Below are positions 36,603 through 46,116 of a stretch of DNA of 64,000 bases, one piece after another. The stretch's first letter is position 1, and every line of letters begins with the position of its first letter. The DNA comes from Bacteroides sp. (lineage in GTDB: Bacteria > Bacillota > Clostridia > Lachnospirales > Lachnospiraceae): NCBI GenBank assembly GCA_023666705.1, contig JAMPBO010000002.1, positions 124,001 through 188,000 on the forward strand, in the 5' to 3' direction. Position numbers and translations under genes: made by a program. Below the pieces are notes generated by a model. It was not told where the DNA came from. It saw only the letters and a list, made by a program, of their open reading frames with translations, and did no database searches.

Positions 36603-37799
36603 ATGGTGACTTGCAGAGATGTTTTGAATCTTAAATTAGATGGTATGGAGCTTATAGCGGGTGAAGCGGGATTGGATAAAATGGTATCATGGACATACCT
36701 GGTTCAGACAAGACCATATTCCGACCATATGAATCAGGGGAATTTTGCATTGATTGTAGTGGATTATGTGCGCTTTGATTTTGATGAGGTAGGACGCAGC
36801 ATGGAGGAATTATATGAACTGGGTATTTCAGGATTGGCAATTTCAGTGGCGGAAGACAAGGAAGCAATTCCAAAAAAAATAATACAAAGGGCAGAAGAAT
36901 TGAAGCTGCCATTGTTTTATGTCCGTTGGGAAGGTGCACCCTTTGTTGATATCTCACAAAGCATAGGCACGCTCATTCTTGAGACGAATGTGCAAAATAA
37001 GAGGACTGGTGACTACCTCTATAACTTATTATTTGGTTACGAAATTAACAAAAACTATGTAGAAAAAATATCAGGACAATTTGGATTGGATTTCACCAAG
37101 CCATACAGAGTTGGGGTTATTGTAGTGGACAGAAAATATGGGATTAATCTTGAACAGGATGAACACACATATGAGCATTATGCGGATTGTCTTAACAGGG
37201 AGGTAATAAACATGAAAGGAAAACCAATGTTTATGCGTTTTTTGAATAAGTTTGTCCTGTTATTTGAAGCAAAGAAAAACAAGGAAATAGAAAGGGAAGT
37301 GGAGGAAGTGCTACGTGCACTGGATGATAATCCACGCTTTGGAGGTAATATTAAATCTACATGTATACTTGGAAAAGCGTATAATAATCCAAGAGATTTT
37401 TCAAAGAGCTATCAGGAAGCAAAAAGCCTGATTCCCAAGAAGGATTTGTTACCACATGCCAAGAATAAGAAAGTTATCAGTATAAGCTCAATGGGAATTT
37501 ATAAATATTTATTTGATGGTAACAACCATGAGGAAATATTGGAATATTGCAATGATAAGCTGAGGAAGCTGGAGGAGTATGACCATGCAAATGGTACTTT
37601 TTTATGTGAAACGCTTGTATCCTTTTATATGAATGGATTTAGCATGGTGAGGACGGCAGAAGCATTATATATTCACCGTAATTCGTTGCAGTATAGGTTG
37701 AAAAAAATAGAAGAATTACTGGGGATTGAATTAGATGATTCTGTTGAATATCTTGATTTGATTAATTGTATTTTTGTAAAAAAATGGATATTTTCATAA
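36603..37799 (+). CDS. PucR-family transcriptional regulator
   Basis: The 398-residue product has an N-terminal PucR sensory domain (about 5-125; LKLDGMELIAGEAGLDKMVS), a middle GGDEF-related region (about 160-300), and a C-terminal HTH_30 domain (about 335-395) with the segment NGFSMVRTAEALYIHRNSLQ. PucR-type regulators respond to purine or amino compounds. AGGAGG precedes the ATG. The gene directly precedes an amino-acid ABC transporter, aminotransferase and dehydrogenase, which it most likely controls. Confidence 0.9.
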   Translation: MVTCRDVLNLKLDGMELIAGEAGLDKMVSWTYLVQTRPYSDHMNQGNFALIVVDYVRFDFDEVGRSMEELYELGISGLAISVAEDKEAIPKKIIQRAEELKLPLFYVRWEGAPFVDISQSIGTLILETNVQNKRTGDYLYNLLFGYEINKNYVEKISGQFGLDFTKPYRVGVIVVDRKYGINLEQDEHTYEHYADCLNREVINMKGKPMFMRFLNKFVLLFEAKKNKEIEREVEEVLRALDDNPRFGGNIKSTCILGKAYNNPRDFSKSYQEAKSLIPKKDLLPHAKNKKVISISSMGIYKYLFDGNNHEEILEYCNDKLRKLEEYDHANGTFLCETLVSFYMNGFSMVRTAEALYIHRNSLQYRLKKIEELLGIELDDSVEYLDLINCIFVKKWIFS

Positions 37800-37806
37800 T
37801 ATGACT

Positions 37807-37841
37807 GTGCAAAACACAAAATATAATTGTGCGTTTTGCAC
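37807..37841. promoter_or_regulatory. Inverted-repeat operator between pucR and the transporter operon
   Basis: GTGCAAAAC (37807-37815) and GTTTTGCAC (37833-37841) are perfect 9-bp inverted arms; each arm also forms part of its own small palindrome. A TATAAT-like ATATAAT lies between them. A good candidate PucR binding site. Confidence 0.55.
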
Positions 37842-37884
37842 GTTGAAAAATAATATAGAAATCCCTACAATACGTGTTGTTGGC

Positions 37885-37926
37885 AAGGGTGCCGGGTAAA
37901 TTTTTAAAATTATCCGACACCCTTTT
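37885..37926 (+). terminator. Hairpin with T-tract upstream of the ABC transporter operon
   Basis: AAGGGTG (37885-37891) pairs with CACCCTT (37918-37924), with inner pairing GGGTAA/TTATCC, followed by TTTAAATTTT. It ends pucR transcripts or attenuates the downstream operon. Confidence 0.7.
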
Positions 37927-37968
37927 AAATTTTACGATTGGATGTACGACAATCAGAAGGAGGACATT

Positions 37969-38838
37969 ATGAAAAAAGGGCGATTCATTAAAGCTGTATT
38001 GGCAGTGCTCATGGTAGCGGTAATGCTTACAGGCTGCAGCTCATCTAAGAAAGATGCAGATACGGACAAAAAGGTTTTAAAAGTAGGTATGGAATGTGCG
38101 TATGCACCATTCAACTGGACACAGGATACTGATACAACACCAGATGGCAGTAAAGCCGTACCGATTTATGATTCAAGCTATTACACATATGGTTATGATG
38201 TGGCAATTGCACAGAAATTAGCTGAACAGATGGGAATGGAGCTTGAAATACATAAGGTAGAGTGGTCATCGATTGGAATTTCAATGGATGCAGGCGACTA
38301 TGATTGTATTATTGCAGGCATGGGCTGTACGGCTGAAAGACAGATGGCATATGCATTTACAACACCTTATTATTACAGGGATAATTGCATTGTGGTAAAG
38401 AAAGGCGGTCCTTACGAAAATGTAAAAAAATTGTCTGACCTTGCGGGAACGGGATGTAAGGTAACGACGCAGTTAGGAACAGGCTGGGTACCGCTTCTTG
38501 ACCAGGTTGAGGGTGCAGTAATAGGAACAAATTACGAAACCACATCAGAATGTTTTATGGCAATTTCTAATGGAGTTGCGGATGTGTGTATTGTAGATCT
38601 TCCTACGGCACAGTCGGCATTATTGACAAATGATGATTTGGCAATCATTACCTTTGATGAGAGTGATACATTTACCGGTGATGATGAAATGGTCAATATA
38701 TGTATTGCAACAAGAAAGGATGACACTGAGCTTCACGATAAAATTCAGGAGGCACTTGATGCAATTGGTTGGAATGATAAGGAAAAAATGGATGAACTTA
38801 TGAGCCATGTTATTATACAGCAGCCTGCAGCAAACTGA
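37969..38838 (+). CDS. Amino-acid ABC transporter substrate-binding lipoprotein
   Basis: The 289-residue product has a lipoprotein signal peptide with lipobox LTGCSS (Cys about 24) and a periplasmic-binding-protein type 3 fold (GMECAYAPFNW, AGMGCTAERQMAYAFTTPYY). This is the fold of polar amino-acid binding proteins (SBP_bac_3). GGAGG precedes the ATG at 37969. First gene of the transporter operon, followed by permease and ATPase. The ligand is unknown; context suggests an amino compound with an omega-amino group. Confidence 0.93.
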   Translation: MKKGRFIKAVLAVLMVAVMLTGCSSSKKDADTDKKVLKVGMECAYAPFNWTQDTDTTPDGSKAVPIYDSSYYTYGYDVAIAQKLAEQMGMELEIHKVEWSSIGISMDAGDYDCIIAGMGCTAERQMAYAFTTPYYYRDNCIVVKKGGPYENVKKLSDLAGTGCKVTTQLGTGWVPLLDQVEGAVIGTNYETTSECFMAISNGVADVCIVDLPTAQSALLTNDDLAIITFDESDTFTGDDEMVNICIATRKDDTELHDKIQEALDAIGWNDKEKMDELMSHVIIQQPAAN

Positions 38839-38877
38839 TAATAAGGCGGGCTATAAAAGAGATACGAGGTGAGGAAT

Positions 38878-39648
38878 ATGGGAGTTATTTTGTCGTCGGT
38901 TGATAATCCGGGTAATTCTTTTGAGTGGATGATTTTTCTGGCAAAAAAATATATGAGTATGTTTTTAGAAGGAACATGGCTTACATTGTATATTGCGGTA
39001 ATTGGCACACTGTTAGGGTTTTTATTGGGATATGTGATTGGAATTATACAGGATGCCAAAATCAGGCGGGGTGATATGGCAGTCAAAAAGTTTTTCTTAA
39101 ACTTACTTAAGCTTGTATCAGCCGTTTATGTTGAAATATTCCGTGATACACCAATGATTGTTCAGGCAATGGTAGTTTATTATGGAATACGGCAGCTCGG
39201 TGTTGATATGACTCCCGTATTTGCCGGTATCATGGTAACGGTGCTTAACACAGGCGCTTATATGGCAGAAACTGTCAGAGGCGGTATCGGTTCAATTGAA
39301 ATAGGGCAGAGGGAAGGTGCATGGGCACTTGGCATGTCACCGATGAAGACCATGTTATATATCGTTCTTCCACAGGCATTTAAGAATATTGTCCCGGAAA
39401 TGGCGAATACATTTTTGACAAATTTAAAGATGACGTCGGTGTTGAATGTTATTGCGGTACAGGAGCTTTTCATGGCTGCAAAAACCGCAGGAGGAAACTA
39501 TTATAAATATTTTGAAGCTTATATGGTAATTGCGGTTATATATTTTGTGTTGTGCTTTGTATTTAATAAAATATTTATACTAATGGAAAAGAAACTTGCA
39601 GGCAAATCAGATTATGCACTTGCTGTCGAATACATGGATAATCAGTAG
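38878..39648 (+). CDS. Amino-acid ABC transporter permease
   Basis: The 256-residue polytopic membrane protein is of the HisM/GlnP type. The hallmark loop [18 protein letters not shown] and EAA-motif region [20 protein letters not shown] are present. The ATG at 38878 follows GAGGTGAGG closely; the GTG at 38869 is an alternative. It sits between the binding protein and the ATPase. Confidence 0.94.
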   Translation: MGVILSSVDNPGNSFEWMIFLAKKYMSMFLEGTWLTLYIAVIGTLLGFLLGYVIGIIQDAKIRRGDMAVKKFFLNLLKLVSAVYVEIFRDTPMIVQAMVVYYGIRQLGVDMTPVFAGIMVTVLNTGAYMAETVRGGIGSIEIGQREGAWALGMSPMKTMLYIVLPQAFKNIVPEMANTFLTNLKMTSVLNVIAVQELFMAAKTAGGNYYKYFEAYMVIAVIYFVLCFVFNKIFILMEKKLAGKSDYALAVEYMDNQ

Positions 39649-39658
39649 GAGGAATTGT

Positions 39659-40399
39659 ATGAGTGAAGCAATTATTTCGATACAGAATTTAAGTAAATCA
39701 TTTGGGGAACATGAGGTACTGAGAAAAATAGATATTGATGTGAAGGCAGGAGAAATAATATGTATTGTAGGTTCCTCCGGTTCAGGGAAATCAACCCTTC
39801 TTAGATGTATTAATAAGCTGGAAAAGCAGACTTCAGGGAAGATTATGTATCATGGTAAGGAAATTCGGGATGTGCAAAGAGAAATTAATGAGTATAGGTC
39901 AAAGGTAGGAATGGTATTCCAGTCATTTAATTTATTTAATAACATGACTGTATTGGAAAATTGCTGCCTCTGCACAAGAAAGGTGCTCCACCTGTCAAAG
40001 GAAGATGCCTTTGACAGGGCAATTTCACATTTAAAGGCAGTTGGAATGGCTATGTATATCCATGCAAAACCAGCACAACTGTCCGGTGGACAGAAACAGA
40101 GAGTTGCTATTGCCAGATCCCTTTGCATGAATCCTGAGGTACTCTTGTTTGATGAACCTACATCTGCACTTGATCCGGAAATGGTCGGAGAGGTCTTGGG
40201 CGTAATGAAGAAACTTGCAACAACTGGTTTGACAATGATGATTGTAACCCATGAAATGGCATTTGCGAGAGATGTGTCCACAAGGACAATTTTTATGGAT
40301 AGAGGCTATGTGGCTGAAGATGCGGCACCATCCGAGCTGTTTAGCAATCCTAAAAATCCCCGTACCAGAGAGTTTCTTAGCAGATATCTGGCAGGATAA
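39659..40399 (+). CDS. Amino-acid ABC transporter ATP-binding protein
   Basis: The 246-residue ABC ATPase has Walker [10 protein letters not shown], signature [12 protein letters not shown], Walker [16 protein letters not shown] and H-loop [10 protein letters not shown]. It is of the GlnQ/HisP class. AGGAGG precedes the ATG at 39659, 10 nt after the permease stop. It energises the transporter. Confidence 0.96.
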   Translation: MSEAIISIQNLSKSFGEHEVLRKIDIDVKAGEIICIVGSSGSGKSTLLRCINKLEKQTSGKIMYHGKEIRDVQREINEYRSKVGMVFQSFNLFNNMTVLENCCLCTRKVLHLSKEDAFDRAISHLKAVGMAMYIHAKPAQLSGGQKQRVAIARSLCMNPEVLLFDEPTSALDPEMVGEVLGVMKKLATTGLTMMIVTHEMAFARDVSTRTIFMDRGYVAEDAAPSELFSNPKNPRTREFLSRYLAG

Positions 40400-40446
40400 A
40401 GGGAAAGCTGTTTAGGGCTTGTGTTCAAGATGGGAGGAATAATAGT

Positions 40447-41103
40447 ATGAAAACATATGTTGTCACTTTTGCAAGAGGGTTTGGTTCCGGTGGGAAAGAA
40501 ATAGCATCAACTTTGGCGAAAAGACTTGGAATTCACTGTTATGAGAACAGAATTTTGACTCTTGCCAGTCAAATGAGCGGACTTGATGAAAAATTATTTC
40601 AGGAGGTTAATGAGAAAATAAGAAATAATGGTGGATTTTCTAATTTTATGCGGGGACTTCCAAAGTCAAGAAATTATATTGCCAGAAATGAAAAATTTGT
40701 ATCGGATGATAAATTGTTCGAATATCAGAGCAAAATAATAAGAAATCTGGCAGAACAGGAATCCTGTGTGATTGTAGGAAAATGTGCAGATTATATACTT
40801 AGGGATAAACAAAACGTAGTGAGTGTATATATAGAAGCACCAAGAGCTTTTTGTGTGGAGCGTACCGTGGAGCACATGAAGGTGACAGAAGAAGTTGCTA
40901 ACGCAACAATTACGCAGACAGATAAATTTAGGGCAAATTATTATCAGTATTATACACATGGAAATTATTGGACGAATCCTGTCAATTATGATATGACGCT
41001 GAATAGTGAAAAGGTTGGAATTAATAACTGCGTAAAGGTTATTGAACAATACCTGATTATAAAAGGCTTCATAACAGCAGATATGATTAAGGAGACAGAG
41101 TAG
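40447..41103 (+). CDS. Cytidylate kinase-like family protein
   Basis: The 218-residue product is of the Cytidylate_kin2 (AAA_26-like) family. It has a P-loop-like FARGFGSGGKEIASTLAKRL near the start, a bound-nucleotide segment VIVGKCADYILRD, and YYQYYTHGNYW near the end, all seen in this family of putative small-molecule kinases. The real substrate is unknown. GGAGG precedes the ATG. The gene lies within the transporter-aminotransferase run. Confidence 0.82.
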   Translation: MKTYVVTFARGFGSGGKEIASTLAKRLGIHCYENRILTLASQMSGLDEKLFQEVNEKIRNNGGFSNFMRGLPKSRNYIARNEKFVSDDKLFEYQSKIIRNLAEQESCVIVGKCADYILRDKQNVVSVYIEAPRAFCVERTVEHMKVTEEVANATITQTDKFRANYYQYYTHGNYWTNPVNYDMTLNSEKVGINNCVKVIEQYLIIKGFITADMIKETE

Positions 41104-41114
41104 GAGGAAAAATT

Positions 41115-42329
41115 ATGAAATTGGCAGATACAGGTTTAACAGCTCAGGATATTAAGGATAAGGTAAATCAGTATATGATTGAAACCTATGAGCGGTTTGA
41201 TTTTCTTGCGGAGACAGCAAAAAATCAATATATATATGATGAAGAAGGAAATGAATATTTGGATTTTTATGCAGGAATTGCTGTTAATTCAACCGGTAAC
41301 TGTAATGAAAAGGTAGTTGAAGCGGTGGTAGAACAGGCACAGACGCTTATGCATACCTTTAATTATCCATACACGATTCCACAGGCATTATTGGCAGAAA
41401 AGATTTGTACAACAATCGGAATGGATAAAATTTTTTATCAGAATTCAGGTACGGAAGCGAATGAAGCAATGATTAAAATGGCAAGAAAATATGGCATCGA
41501 AAAGTATGGACCGAATCGTTATCATATCGTAACAGCGAAGATGGGATTTCATGGTAGAACATTCGGTTCCATGTCTGCAACGGGTCAGCCGGGAAATGGC
41601 TGTCAGGTTGGTTTTGGACCGATGACCTACGGTTTTTCATATGCACCCTATAATGACCTTCAGGCATTTAAAGATGCATGTACGGAAAATACAATTGCAA
41701 TTATGATTGAACCTGTTCAGGGAGAGGGCGGTGTTCATCCTGCAACCATGGAATTTATGAAGGGGTTGCGGGAGTTTTGTGACGATAATAACATGCTTCT
41801 TCTTATTGATGAAGTTCAAACGGGATGGTGCAGAACAGGTAAGGTGATGAGTTTCATGCATTATGGAATTAAACCAGATATTGTGTCAATGGCAAAGGCA
41901 CTTGGCGGTGGTATGCCGATTGGGGCAATTTGTGCAAGCACCGAAGTAGCAAAGGCATTTTCAGCAGGTTCCCATGGAACAACCTTTGGCGGACATCCTG
42001 TATCCTGTGCAGCTGCACTTGCAGAAGTGAATGAGCTTCTTGACCGTAATCTTGCACAGCAAGCAGATGAGATTGGTACATATTTTATGAATCAATTAAA
42101 AACGCTGCCGCATGTAAAGGAAGTAAGGGGACAAGGGCTGCTGGTTGGTGTGGAGTTTGATAATACAGTCAGCGGTGTCGATGTTAAGCATGAATGCTTT
42201 AACAGACGTTTGTTAATTACGGCAATTGGCTCACACATTATTCGTATGGTGCCGCCTCTCATTATTGATAAAACGGATTGTGATAAAGCCTGTGAAATTA
42301 TTAGAGCTTCCGTGGAAGCATTAAGCTAG
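41115..42329 (+). CDS. Class III PLP aminotransferase (acetylornithine/GABA/taurine type)
   Basis: The 404-residue product is a fold-type I aminotransferase with QNSGTEANEAMIKMARKYG, FHGRTFGSMSATG, the PLP-binding Asp in LLLIDEVQTGW and the lysine in VSMAKALGGGMPIGA. Class III enzymes remove the terminal amino group of omega-amino acids or of ornithine, GABA, beta-alanine or taurine. Here the product aldehyde would go to the next gene's dehydrogenase. AGGAGG precedes the ATG, 11 nt after the kinase-like gene. Substrate unresolved. Confidence 0.9.
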   Translation: MKLADTGLTAQDIKDKVNQYMIETYERFDFLAETAKNQYIYDEEGNEYLDFYAGIAVNSTGNCNEKVVEAVVEQAQTLMHTFNYPYTIPQALLAEKICTTIGMDKIFYQNSGTEANEAMIKMARKYGIEKYGPNRYHIVTAKMGFHGRTFGSMSATGQPGNGCQVGFGPMTYGFSYAPYNDLQAFKDACTENTIAIMIEPVQGEGGVHPATMEFMKGLREFCDDNNMLLLIDEVQTGWCRTGKVMSFMHYGIKPDIVSMAKALGGGMPIGAICASTEVAKAFSAGSHGTTFGGHPVSCAAALAEVNELLDRNLAQQADEIGTYFMNQLKTLPHVKEVRGQGLLVGVEFDNTVSGVDVKHECFNRRLLITAIGSHIIRMVPPLIIDKTDCDKACEIIRASVEALS

Positions 42330-42340
42330 GTGGTGGGAAT

Positions 42341-43486
42341 ATGGCATTTTCTTTTTCAATACCGCAACAGGTTACTTTTGGCAATGGGAGCTTAGGAAAA
42401 CTGGCGGAGGTTTCAAAAAAGCTGAATAAAAGGAAAGCGTTTATTATTTCAGGACCGCATTTGAATAAAATCGGACTTGTGGAAGCATGCCGAAATTCGT
42501 TGACCGCAGAAAAAATTGAATGTGATGTTTTTACGGAAACAGAGGGGAACCCAAGTACGGAAACCGTTAATAAGGCTGTGGAAAGCTACAGGAACAGTGG
42601 TGCAGATTTTATTGTAGCAATTGGAGGAGGGTCGCCAATAGATGTTGCTAAAGCGGTAGCTGTATTGGCAGTATTTGGTGGACAAATTACAGATTATGAG
42701 GGTTCAGGTAAAATTTCAGGTCCAGTTGTTCCGGTTATTGCAATTCCAACGACGGCAGGTACAGGTTCTGAGGTGACAGCCTTTTCTGTTATTACCGATC
42801 ACAACCGAAATTATAAGCTGACGGTGGCAAGTAATTATTTGTTGCCTGCTTATGTTATTCTTGATCCGATGCTGATAAAAAGTGTACCGGAACAAATAGC
42901 GGCGGCGTGTGGTGTAGATGCCTTAGTGCATGCATTGGAAGCGTATATATCCAAAGCTGCATCCCCGTTTTCAGATTTGTTTGCAAAAAGGGCACTGGAG
43001 CTTATAGGTGAAAATATCCGGACTTATGTGGCAGACCGAAATGATGAAACGGCTGCCGAGTCCATGCTGCTTGGCTCACTTTTTGCAGGAATTGCTTTTT
43101 CGCATGCCCGTTTGGGCAACGTGCATGCGATGAGCCATCCCGTCAGTGCATTTTTCAATGTGGCACATGGTGTTGCAAACGCAATTTTATTACCGGTTGT
43201 TGTGGAATTTAATGCGGTGACAGATAACGGTAAATACTATGAGATTTATCAGTGTGTTTCAGAAAATCCTGTAATGAGGCAGGATTTTTGCACCAAAATG
43301 TTGGTGGAAGAACTTTGCAAGTTAAATATGCAGTTGGGAATTCCGTCAGGGTTACGGGAAGTTGGAGTCACTGAAGCACTCTTCCACACTATGGCGGAGG
43401 ATGCAATGAAAAGTGGCAATATTGCAGTAAATCCGAGAAGTACCACATTGGATGATTTGTTGCAGTTGTATGCGAAAGCATTTTAA
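42341..43486 (+). CDS. Iron-containing (type III) alcohol dehydrogenase
   Basis: The 381-residue product has the group III alcohol dehydrogenase start FSFSIPQQVTFG. It carries the NAD(P) motif IGGGSPIDVAKAVAV, the PTTAGTGSEVTAF signature and the metal-binding His cluster around GNVHAMSHPVSAFFNVAHG. Such enzymes reduce aldehydes to alcohols, e.g. succinic semialdehyde or sulfoacetaldehyde to the hydroxy acid. Last gene of the run, followed by a hairpin with T-tract. GGTGGTGGGAAT precedes the ATG. Confidence 0.92.
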   Translation: MAFSFSIPQQVTFGNGSLGKLAEVSKKLNKRKAFIISGPHLNKIGLVEACRNSLTAEKIECDVFTETEGNPSTETVNKAVESYRNSGADFIVAIGGGSPIDVAKAVAVLAVFGGQITDYEGSGKISGPVVPVIAIPTTAGTGSEVTAFSVITDHNRNYKLTVASNYLLPAYVILDPMLIKSVPEQIAAACGVDALVHALEAYISKAASPFSDLFAKRALELIGENIRTYVADRNDETAAESMLLGSLFAGIAFSHARLGNVHAMSHPVSAFFNVAHGVANAILLPVVVEFNAVTDNGKYYEIYQCVSENPVMRQDFCTKMLVEELCKLNMQLGIPSGLREVGVTEALFHTMAEDAMKSGNIAVNPRSTTLDDLLQLYAKAF

Positions 43487-43505
43487 GAAAATATATTATT
43501 TTATT

Positions 43506-43568
43506 GGGATTGTCGTGTCTGGAAATATTTATTCCATAAATATTTTTAATGCGGCAATTCCATTTTTT
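43506..43568 (+). terminator. Long imperfect hairpin terminator after the dehydrogenase gene
   Basis: An inner perfect 10-bp stem AAATATTTAT / ATAAATATTT (43523-43532 and 43536-43545) is flanked by an outer arm GGGATTGTCG (43506-43515) pairing with CGGCAATTCC (43552-43561). TTTTTT follows at 43563. Confidence 0.6.
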
Positions 43569-43689
43569 ACTGTTTAAACAAACGCTGCCATATGTTATAA
43601 TAAAAATATATTAGAGCCTTGTTTTGACCGGTATATAAAATGTTCAATTCTGATTAGAAAGGAACATATAAATAAATGGAGGGATGAGT

Positions 43690-45993
43690 ATGAACACAGG
43701 CAAACATACAAGACTTGTTGCCATCGTCACGGTACTGATTATGGTTTTTGGTATCGTGGCATTTCAAGGTGATAGTACGGCTTTTGCTGCTTCAACGGTA
43801 ACGATTAACGCCACAAATGTTACACTTTATGGTCTGGATGACTGGGCAAAGGAATATATTTCCATCCCGTCAAATCTTAACACAACATATCAGTTAAGTG
43901 TAAGTGGAGCAACGACGGCTTCTTACAGTGTTATTGAAGGCAATTCCGTGGTGGTATCAAAAACAGGTAAGCTCGAGCCAAATGTAACGACATGGTACTG
44001 GTACGGAAATGTGGGATATTCCAGTCCGGTTTCGGGTCAGGAGCCTACGAGTGTAACCAATGAGATACAATACGGAAAAAGTGTCATATCGGTTACTGCA
44101 GGAGGAAAAACCTTTACCGTAAACGTGGAGGTAAAGGATTATGCGGATGTCTATGCCGATGAAATCATGGATGCATACATAGCTGAAAATATAACGGCTG
44201 ACATGGAAACTTATGAAAAGCTTGAACAAGTTGCAAAATTTGTTGCAGACAGGGAGTACAGCGTCTATTATCAATCAGCGGCAGGGCTTATTGTAAGCGG
44301 CGGCGGAGATTGCTGGGCATCGACAAATACAATTATTGCAATGGCAAAGAAGCTTGGGCTTAAGGCATGGGCAAGAAACGGGAACCGTGATTTAGGTGCA
44401 GGCTCAGGACATATGAATGCAATGGTTTCAGACGGCAGGGAATATTTTGAGGTGGAAGCAGGATATTCGTCGGCTGCACCGAGACCATATAATGTGACAA
44501 AGAGGGAAAATCTTTACAGTACAAAATATAATTCAACCTATGGCGGTATTGAAATTTACCAGTATGATGGAGAAACAGTGCCTGAGGTGCTGAATATTCC
44601 TGGGGAAATAGACGGTCAGCCGGTGGTTGGTATCGGTGAGAAGTTCCTGTCAATGGAACGAGGCGTTACAAAGGTCGTATTGCCGTCAACCATAAAATAT
44701 ATAGGTAACAGTGCATTTAATTCCTGTTTAAAGCTTACGACGATTAATATTCCGGCTTCGGTGGAGAGCCTTGGAGACTTTGTATTTACAGGCTGTAGCT
44801 CGCTCAAGAATGTAAGTGCAAGCGGGGTATACACGTATGATGCGGGTGCTTTGTACAAAAATAAGGAAATACTGGTGTATGCACCATGTGCCGCAAACAT
44901 TACTATCCCTGAGGGAATAACGGAAATTGCAGACTACGCATTTTACTATAATGCAAATGTTAAATCATTAACGGTTCCGTCATCGGTAACGAAAATAGGA
45001 GAGGGCGCATTTGGAAATTGTACTTCCCTTGAGACGGTTACATTTCAGGGAAGCAATTTAAAAGAGATTGGAAATTTTGCATTTGCGTATACAGACCTGA
45101 CGTATCTTACTATTCCGAGCTCGGTCGTTACCATTGGTGAAAATATGATGGTGTATGCCAATGATGTCAAGCTGATTGTGACAAAAGGCTCTGCCGCTGA
45201 AACATATGCAAAAAATAACAACGTGACATGTTATAACCCTGATAATGTACCTGCAGAGACGGTTAAATTAAGTAAAAATCAGGTAACGCTGTATGTAGGG
45301 CAGACGGATACCTTAAAAGGAACGGTTACACCGACGTTTGCCTCAAATAAGCTTACATGGAAAACCTCAAACGCAAAGGTAGCTTCTGTTGCAAACGGCA
45401 AAATTACTGCAAAGGCAGCAGGAACGGCAACGATTACGGTTACGGCGGCAGGCGGGGAAACGGCAACCTGCAAGGTAACGGTAAAGACAGGAGCCAGTAG
45501 CATTAAGCTTAAAACGAAGAGTGTTACACTTGGGGTCAAGGAAACCTATAAGCTTGATACAACAATTAAGCCGTCCAATTTAAAAATTGGATGTACATGG
45601 AGTTCGTCCAATACAAAGGTAGCAGCAGTCAGCAAAACAGGTAAGGTTACGGCTAAAAAGGTTGGAACGGCAACGATTACGGTTAAGACAGCCAATGGCA
45701 AAAAAGCAACCTGCAAAATTGTTGTCAAAAAGGCACCAACCACGGTTAAGCTTAATAAGAAAACCTTAAAGCTTGCAAAGGGAAAGAGTTATACGCTTGT
45801 GCCGAAGTTTTCGAAGTATGCTGCTGCAAACGCCGTAAATGTTAAATGGACAACATCAAATTCAAAGGTTGTCTCCATTAAGAAGCTTTCGGGCGGCAAA
45901 TGTAAAATTACGGCTAAGAAAAAGGGAACGGCAACCATTACTTATAAGACATACAATAACAAGAAAGCGAAATGCAAGGTTACAGTTAAGTAA
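43690..45993 (+). CDS. Secreted transglutaminase-like / LRR_5 / Big_2 surface protein
   Basis: The 767-residue product has a signal peptide (cleavage near STAFAAS), an N-terminal beta domain and a transglutaminase-like region (about 150-280) with catalytic-type Cys in GGDCWASTNTIIAMAKKLG and His in GSGHMNAMVSDG. BspA-type LRR_5 repeats (about 300-510) and three Big_2-like domains rich in lysine and threonine (about 520-767) follow. It is probably a cell-wall protein that cross-links or cleaves peptides. GGAGGG lies 6 nt before the ATG at 43690; the ATG at 43684 abuts it. Related in style to the operon at the window's left end. Confidence 0.85.
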   Translation: MNTGKHTRLVAIVTVLIMVFGIVAFQGDSTAFAASTVTINATNVTLYGLDDWAKEYISIPSNLNTTYQLSVSGATTASYSVIEGNSVVVSKTGKLEPNVTTWYWYGNVGYSSPVSGQEPTSVTNEIQYGKSVISVTAGGKTFTVNVEVKDYADVYADEIMDAYIAENITADMETYEKLEQVAKFVADREYSVYYQSAAGLIVSGGGDCWASTNTIIAMAKKLGLKAWARNGNRDLGAGSGHMNAMVSDGREYFEVEAGYSSAAPRPYNVTKRENLYSTKYNSTYGGIEIYQYDGETVPEVLNIPGEIDGQPVVGIGEKFLSMERGVTKVVLPSTIKYIGNSAFNSCLKLTTINIPASVESLGDFVFTGCSSLKNVSASGVYTYDAGALYKNKEILVYAPCAANITIPEGITEIADYAFYYNANVKSLTVPSSVTKIGEGAFGNCTSLETVTFQGSNLKEIGNFAFAYTDLTYLTIPSSVVTIGENMMVYANDVKLIVTKGSAAETYAKNNNVTCYNPDNVPAETVKLSKNQVTLYVGQTDTLKGTVTPTFASNKLTWKTSNAKVASVANGKITAKAAGTATITVTAAGGETATCKVTVKTGASSIKLKTKSVTLGVKETYKLDTTIKPSNLKIGCTWSSSNTKVAAVSKTGKVTAKKVGTATITVKTANGKKATCKIVVKKAPTTVKLNKKTLKLAKGKSYTLVPKFSKYAAANAVNVKWTTSNSKVVSIKKLSGGKCKITAKKKGTATITYKTYNNKKAKCKVTVK

Positions 45994-46033
45994 TTGAAAT
46001 ATAACCGTGAAATTTATTTGATGCTGCCTTTGG

Positions 46034-46051
46034 CTTGGAATATTTTCCAAG
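46034..46051 (+). terminator. Weak hairpin after the transglutaminase-like gene
   Basis: CTTGGAA (46034-46040) and TTCCAAG (46045-46051) pair perfectly around TATT; there is no clear T-tract. Confidence 0.4.
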
Positions 46052-46116
46052 TAGCCTTAATATACATGAAATCAGGAAATTTTAAATGAGTATGGTATGT
46101 CAGGAGGAAAGTGGAA

